DNA from: Candidatus Defluviilinea proxima
GTDB lineage: Bacteria > Chloroflexota > Anaerolineae > Anaerolineales > Villigracilaceae
Length of the DNA: 64,000 bases
Assembly: GCA_016721115.1 (NCBI GenBank)
Contig: JADKIW010000001.1
Coordinates: 3,797,501-3,861,500, forward strand
Reading direction: 5' to 3'
Shown here: positions 59,711 to 64,000 of the stretch, one piece after another
Layout of the letters: every line of letters begins with the position of its first letter
Position numbering within the stretch: the first letter of the stretch is position 1
The notes under the pieces: model-generated
Seen by the model: the letters and a program-made list of their open reading frames with translations, nothing else
Databases searched by the model: none
What the model was told of the DNA's origin: nothing
Translations under genes and position numbers: made by a program

Positions 59711-60604
59711 TCAACCTTCCAAAGTAAATATGGTGATCTCTGGCGGACAGTTGAAACGCACAGGCGGGTCTATCATCCCTAAGCCGCGATTGGTGTATTG
59801 GAACATACTTCCAACCTGATACAAGCCACTGGGATATTTTTGCCCGAGAAATGGAAGGATGGGAGCACCGTAAAATGGAATGACAACCTGTCCACCATGA
59901 GAATGACCCGAAACCTGCAGGTCAAATCTCCCCGTTGCGGCGCTTTCGTCAGCGAAGTCTGGTTCGTGCGCCAACAAAACAGCCGCACCATCTTTGGGTA
60001 ATTTCGCAACTACGTCATCTAGCTTCACATCCCCTTCCCAAACGTCGTCAACACCACAGAGATGGAGTGCTTCACTATCACGAGAAATCGTGGCTGTTGA
60101 GTTCGTCAGGTCTGTGATCCCGCTTTGCTGTAACATCTCTCGGATAGCGTCGGCATTCGTCCAGTAATCATGGTTGCCTAAAACGCCAAACGATGGGATT
60201 GATTTTGCCAACGGAGCCAAAATCGCTATCAGGCTTTGAAGATGTTCTTCAGAGTTTCTGTCAAAGGTATGACCAATCAAAAAATCACCCGTCAACAATA
60301 AAAGATCAGGTTTCTCAGTAATGATCTGGTCAATGGCGTGCTGGAGGCGCTCTGCATTCATCCAGCCGCCTATGTGGATGTCGCTGATCTGGGCGATACG
60401 GGTACCAAAGAATCGCGAGGTAAGCCTTGGCAGTTTCAGCGTCACATTCTCGATCTGTATCCAACCAGGCTCAACAAGGGAACTCCAACCCGCTCCACCA
60501 ACAGCAAGAGCGCCCAGACTAATCGCTCCTGTTCTCACTAATTTTAGAAAATCTCTGCGAGATACTTTTCCCCACTCAGGTAAGCTATTGTCCGTGGATT
60601 TCAT
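59711..60604 (-). CDS. Tat-exported metallophosphoesterase (YkuE-like)
   Basis: The 297-residue protein has a twin-arginine signal (SRRDFLKLVRTGA, about residues 15-27) followed by a membrane segment. Then come the metallophosphoesterase blocks AQISDIHIG, LLTGDFLIG, GNHDYW, LAHEPDF and SGHSHGGQ. It would act outside the membrane as a dimetal phosphodiesterase or UDP-diacylglucosamine-type hydrolase. It overlaps the pterin dehydratase gene by 20 bp and lies two genes downstream of tatA, which fits its export route. Confidence 0.9.
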   Translation of the reverse strand: MKSTDNSLPEWGKVSRRDFLKLVRTGAISLGALAVGGAGWSSLVEPGWIQIENVTLKLPRLTSRFFGTRIAQISDIHIGGWMNAERLQHAIDQIITEKPDLLLLTGDFLIGHTFDRNSEEHLQSLIAILAPLAKSIPSFGVLGNHDYWTNADAIREMLQQSGITDLTNSTATISRDSEALHLCGVDDVWEGDVKLDDVVAKLPKDGAAVLLAHEPDFADESAATGRFDLQVSGHSHGGQVVIPFYGAPILPFLGQKYPSGLYQVGSMFQYTNRGLGMIDPPVRFNCPPEITIFTLEG

Positions 60605-60926
60605 CTGTCTTTGCCGCCATAATGAAATCGTTCTTGTGCAAACCTTTGATCTTGTGAGTCCACCATTGGACGGTCACGCGCCCCCATTCGGTGATGATCA
60701 AAGGATGGTGGTCTTCCTTTTCAGAGATCATCGCAATTTTATTTGTAAATGCAACCGCTTCGATGAAGTTCTTGAGTTTGAAAACACGATGCAATCGCTT
60801 GACACCATCCACCTCGATAATTTCCCAACCCGAAACTTGCGGATGCAACTCCACAATTTCGGCATCGGTCACTGTGGGTTCACCACCACGACAGGCAACA
60901 CATTTGAGATTGGATAAATTATCCAT
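60585..60926 (-). CDS. phhB: Pterin-4a-carbinolamine dehydratase
   Basis: The 113-residue protein has the family core: EDHHPLIITEWGRVTVQWWTHKIKGLHKNDF, with the paired His residues for dehydration of carbinolamine. It begins with a Cys-containing segment (LKCVACRGGEPTVT) also typical of the family. It recycles pterin cofactor for aromatic amino acid hydroxylases, but many bacteria lack these and its role is then uncertain; none is nearby. Confidence 0.92.
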   Translation of the reverse strand: MDNLSNLKCVACRGGEPTVTDAEIVELHPQVSGWEIIEVDGVKRLHRVFKLKNFIEAVAFTNKIAMISEKEDHHPLIITEWGRVTVQWWTHKIKGLHKNDFIMAAKTDEIHGQ

Positions 60927-60931
60927 TGATA

Positions 60932-61114
60932 TTATTTTGGGGTTATGTTTGCATCGGAAACAGAGTCGGTTTTCTCTTCGGAGGAAAACGAATCTCGAAA
61001 GGAACGAATTCCTTTTCCGATCTCGCCCATAGCTTTACCAAGTCGACCTGGTCCAAAGACCAGCACAACGATCACGAGAATAATCAATAGTTCAGGAATG
61101 CCTAAATCAAACAT
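60932..61114 (-). CDS. tatA: Twin-arginine translocase subunit TatA (copy 2)
   Basis: The 60-residue product has the TatA plan: FDLGIPELLIILVIVVLVFGPGR, an amphipathic helix (GKAMGEIGKGIRSFRDSF) and an acidic tail. The start at 61114 gives the usual short N-terminus. It leads a three-gene operon with phhB and a Tat-exported enzyme. Its membrane helix is nearly the same as in the copy at 4856-5044. Confidence 0.9.
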   Translation of the reverse strand: MFDLGIPELLIILVIVVLVFGPGRLGKAMGEIGKGIRSFRDSFSSEEKTDSVSDANITPK

Positions 61115-61171
61115 TTTATATTTTCCTTTCGTCCACAAGTGTAGTTCCAGGAGGTGAAAATGGGATTAACA

Positions 61172-61206
61172 AAAAATCGGCGGTCGTAATTCGACCACCG
61201 ATTTTC
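61172..61206. terminator. Terminator between tal-pgi and tatA
   Basis: AAATCGGCGGTCG pairs with CGACCACCGATTT (one mismatch) around TAATT, with A-rich and T-rich ends. It separates the tal-pgi transcript from tatA. Confidence 0.8.
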
Positions 61207-61229
61207 TACTTGTTTATCTGTTTGCTTTT

Positions 61230-63974
61230 CTACTCACCCAGCGCCTTCACCAACTCAGCGACTGCTTCTGCTGAGGGCAAGTGCACCCGTATCGCCTTCT
61301 TCTTTGCATCGAGCAAGGCTTCAAAATCACCCAAAGCCTGCGAGCGGATAAGCGCACCGAACGTTAGACCTTCGGTGGGGATATCAAAGTCCTTCGCAGG
61401 GTCGGCAGTAATGACGAGGAAGATACCGCCCTTGATACCGCCTTTGTGGAACTGTCCCGTTGAGTGTTGGAAGCGAGGACCAAAGCCAATGGTCACAGCG
61501 GTGCCTGTCTTGGCACGGATGGCAACCTGCAATTTCTGCAACTGCTCGGTCATTGCATCGGTGCGAGGCAGATATGCATTCACGCCCACATAACCACCAG
61601 CCTTCGCCTTCTTCAAGAAACTGGTCAGCACAGCCTTCAGCGAAGCGCCAGTCACAGCGGCCGGCGAGAACACAGCCACATCATCCTTCTTCCAAGCGGG
61701 CTTGCCTTCCTTCAATTTGCCTTTCTTCTGATACTCGGCGATCTTCGCCTTGGTGATCTTCTTGCTCGTCTCCACGTTTGGCTGATCGAACGCATTCACA
61801 CCCAACACTGAGCACGCCACCACGGTCGCAATTTCCCAGCGGAACATTTCTGCGCCGATTTCGTAGAAGTCGGCAATCGGCAACTCGATAACAGGATGAC
61901 CAGCGGCAAGCAAAGCTTTCGTGGCTTCATCATGCTCGCCCGTCTGACGCAGGTACACGAAGATTCGATCTTTGCTATAGGATTTCGCGTCTGCCAACGG
62001 TTCCAACGGCACAGGCAAGATTCCCTTATTCTTCTTGCCACTGGACTCAGCGATGATCTGCTCGACCCAGCCTGCAAAAGCGGACAAAGGCGCGTCAGCT
62101 ATAACGGTGAGTTTGTCTCTGCCTCGAAGGGCCGCTTCGCCAATGACAGCTCCCAGCGCCAAACCAGGGTTGCGCGCCGCAGGGATATGCTCGCCACACT
62201 GTGCACGCATCGAGTCTGTTTTGTCGAGGAGTTGGGGCAAGTCAATACCAAGCAACGCCGCAGGGACAAGACCAAAGTCGGTCAATGCAGAGTAACGTCC
62301 GCCGACGAATTGATCGGCTGTAAAGATCTTTCTAAACTTGCGTTTCTTTGCCAAGGCTTCAAGCGATGTATTTGCATCGGTCGTAGCAATGAAGTGCGAG
62401 CCATCTTTCTTGCTCAACTTCCAGAAGTAGTCAAATGCCGCCATCACTTCAGCGGTGCCGCCTGATTTACTGGCGACAATGTACAAAGTCTTTTCAGGAG
62501 GAAATTCCTGCGCGGCTTGCAAAACTTGAGCAGGGTCAGTTGAATCGAGAATGCCCAGTTTCATGGGGGATTGCATCCCAGCGGCGGAGTACAGCAAGCT
62601 GAACACTTCCGCAGTAAGCGATGAACCACCCATACCCAGGATCAACACACGATCCATCTTGGCTTTCTTGACTTCTTTTGCGAAGGACGTGTATTCCTTC
62701 AACAGCTTGCGAGCCTTCTCGGTGGAGTCCAGCCAACCCATACGGATGGTGACTTCATGTTGACCTTCTTTATCTTTGGCAGGAGCCCAAAGGAATGGGT
62801 CACCTTTCCAAAGGCGGGCGGGGACAGAATCCGCTTCCAGCTGAGCGATCCGCTTCGAAACAGGACCAGCTATAGGTCCAAGAGAAGAGGCGGCGGCTTT
62901 TCGTCTCGCATCAATCGTACCAAGCAGTTGTGTGAATGCATCTTCGAAAGCCTTGACGCCTTCGTCTTCCAATTCCTGAGTTACGGCATCCATCGAAATG
63001 CCAAGCGCTTCAAGTTGTTTAAGCGCTTCACGCGAACCGTCAATGTCGCGCACGAGGGTCATGGCAGGGTTGCCATGATCGCGAAAAGCATCGAGCGTGG
63101 CAGGTGGAACGGTGTTGACGGTTTCGGGTCCGATGAGGGTGTCAATATAAAGGGTATCGGGATAAGCGGGATTTTTGGTGCCCGTGCTCGCCCACAACGG
63201 ACGCTGGACACGCGCGCTCTTAACCTTGAGATTCTCCCAGCGACGACCTGCAAAGGTTTGCTGATAGAGATCGTAAGCGAGCTTGGCGTTGGCGATGGCA
63301 GCTTTGCCTTTGAGATCGGAGCCATCAGCAAGTTTGGGATCGATCTTAGAATCGACACGAGAGACGAAGAACGAAGCGACCGAAGCGATATGGTCAATGG
63401 GGTGTCCAGCGGCGGCGCGTTCTTCAAGACCACTGAGGTAGGCGTCCATCACTTCGGCGTAGCGAGTGAGGGAGAAGATCAGCGTGACGTTGACGTTGAC
63501 ACCTGCGGCGATCGCCTTGCGAATGGCAGGGATGCCCGCTTTTGTGGCAGGGATCTTGACCATGAGGTTTTTGCGTCCGACACGCGCCCAGAGTTGTTGT
63601 GCTTGCGCGGCGGTGGCTTCGGTATCATGCGCCAGATACGGGCTGACCTCGAGGCTGACGTACCCATCTCCGCCATTGGTTTCTTCATAAAGCGGAGCGA
63701 AGGCGTCGCAGGCGGCTTTGATATCTTCGATGGCAAGTTGCCAGAAGATCTTTTCCGCATCCCAGCCTGCCCACGCCAGCGGAGTAAGCGCCGAGTCGTA
63801 ATCGTTCGTCTTGGCGATGGCGTTGTTGAAGATGGTTGGATTCGATGTGACGCCGCGAATGTCGCCACGATCGATCATGGCTTTGAGTTCGCCAGTCTCC
63901 AATAACTTCCTTTGAATATTGTCGTACCAAATTGACTGACCTAATGCTGTTAATTTTTTAATTGATTCTGACAT
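61230..63974 (-). CDS. tal-pgi: Bifunctional transaldolase/glucose-6-phosphate isomerase
   Basis: The 914-residue protein joins two sugar-phosphate enzymes. Residues 1-370 form a transaldolase (GVTSNPTIFNNAI, the Schiff-base Lys in LMVKIPATKAG, VNVNVTLIFS). Residues ~385-914 form a glucose-6-phosphate isomerase-like SIS domain (LGMGGSSLTAEVF, ASKSGGTAEVM, TTDANT, the C-terminal FGPRFQHSTGQ). It links the pentose phosphate pathway to glycolysis. Such fusions are known in several phyla including Chloroflexota. A TTGAGGAAAATAAC ribosome site precedes the start. Confidence 0.95.
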   Translation of the reverse strand: MSESIKKLTALGQSIWYDNIQRKLLETGELKAMIDRGDIRGVTSNPTIFNNAIAKTNDYDSALTPLAWAGWDAEKIFWQLAIEDIKAACDAFAPLYEETNGGDGYVSLEVSPYLAHDTEATAAQAQQLWARVGRKNLMVKIPATKAGIPAIRKAIAAGVNVNVTLIFSLTRYAEVMDAYLSGLEERAAAGHPIDHIASVASFFVSRVDSKIDPKLADGSDLKGKAAIANAKLAYDLYQQTFAGRRWENLKVKSARVQRPLWASTGTKNPAYPDTLYIDTLIGPETVNTVPPATLDAFRDHGNPAMTLVRDIDGSREALKQLEALGISMDAVTQELEDEGVKAFEDAFTQLLGTIDARRKAAASSLGPIAGPVSKRIAQLEADSVPARLWKGDPFLWAPAKDKEGQHEVTIRMGWLDSTEKARKLLKEYTSFAKEVKKAKMDRVLILGMGGSSLTAEVFSLLYSAAGMQSPMKLGILDSTDPAQVLQAAQEFPPEKTLYIVASKSGGTAEVMAAFDYFWKLSKKDGSHFIATTDANTSLEALAKKRKFRKIFTADQFVGGRYSALTDFGLVPAALLGIDLPQLLDKTDSMRAQCGEHIPAARNPGLALGAVIGEAALRGRDKLTVIADAPLSAFAGWVEQIIAESSGKKNKGILPVPLEPLADAKSYSKDRIFVYLRQTGEHDEATKALLAAGHPVIELPIADFYEIGAEMFRWEIATVVACSVLGVNAFDQPNVETSKKITKAKIAEYQKKGKLKEGKPAWKKDDVAVFSPAAVTGASLKAVLTSFLKKAKAGGYVGVNAYLPRTDAMTEQLQKLQVAIRAKTGTAVTIGFGPRFQHSTGQFHKGGIKGGIFLVITADPAKDFDIPTEGLTFGALIRSQALGDFEALLDAKKKAIRVHLPSAEAVAELVKALGE

Positions 63975-64000
63975 GTTATTTTCCTCAAGGTTTTGGTGAC

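Overview
The window is a bacterial chromosome segment, most likely from a member of the Chloroflexota (class Anaerolineae or a close relative). The grounds are a transaldolase/glucose-6-phosphate isomerase fusion, menaquinone genes (menA, menG), a Lon/Hsp20 pair, a T-box-controlled isoleucyl-tRNA synthetase of the long type, several membrane-anchored S8 protease and c-di-GMP proteins, and two conserved hypothetical genes with no clear relative outside that group. This is inference from gene content; no rRNA is present.

Left backbone (1-18.9 kb): an ABC importer fragment (binding lipoprotein plus partial permease), a possible small RNA, a YyaL-like thioredoxin-domain protein and MgtC. A leftward run follows: fabF, fabH, tatA, a HAD-DinB fusion, a Cys-rich protein, EF-P, MogA/MoaB, a response regulator, lon and hsp20. 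Then come tRNA-Arg(TCT), two linked hypothetical genes, a YqeC-MocA fusion with a second MocA-type nucleotidyltransferase, and a PlsC acyltransferase.

Centre (18.9-38.0 kb): a complete chromosomal integron. A full-length IntI-type tyrosine recombinase reads leftward. It is followed by a promoter-like site and a palindrome-rich attI region, then by 17 cassettes reading rightward, each ended by an attC site of about 126-132 bp. In 16 of the 17 cassettes the first 8-12 bases are exactly complementary to the cassette's own R'' flank, as expected for excisable units; cassette 7 matches at 8 of 10. Cassette products include a one-protein type IIG-like restriction-modification enzyme, an Mrr-like endonuclease, an AlbA_2/Schlafen-like protein, a HExxH peptidase, a protein resembling the TRADD-N-associated 2TM family, a GNAT enzyme, DUF4279 proteins and many small membrane proteins. 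This looks like a reservoir of anti-phage and cell-envelope functions. Cassettes 8 and 14 are copies of each other, the second frameshifted. Four cassettes share a promoter-like module just before attC. The last attC is split by an IS110-family element whose 5' leader folds as a two-loop bridge RNA, with guide segments matching both the attC target and the element's own ends.

Right backbone (38.0-64 kb): an SGNH hydrolase at the array end, a membrane protein, a GH5 glycosidase, a LysE exporter, a GNAT enzyme coupled to a phosphatidylcholine-synthase-like gene, and ileS with its T-box. Then follow a GH36 alpha-galactosidase, a two-component pair with a degenerate receiver, a secreted subtilase with SIGWN repeats, and a GGDEF/HD-GYP protein. 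The window ends with menG/menA, an ABC importer, a tatA - pterin dehydratase - Tat-exported phosphoesterase operon, and tal-pgi. Frame breaks at homopolymers in several places could be real decay or long-read consensus errors.
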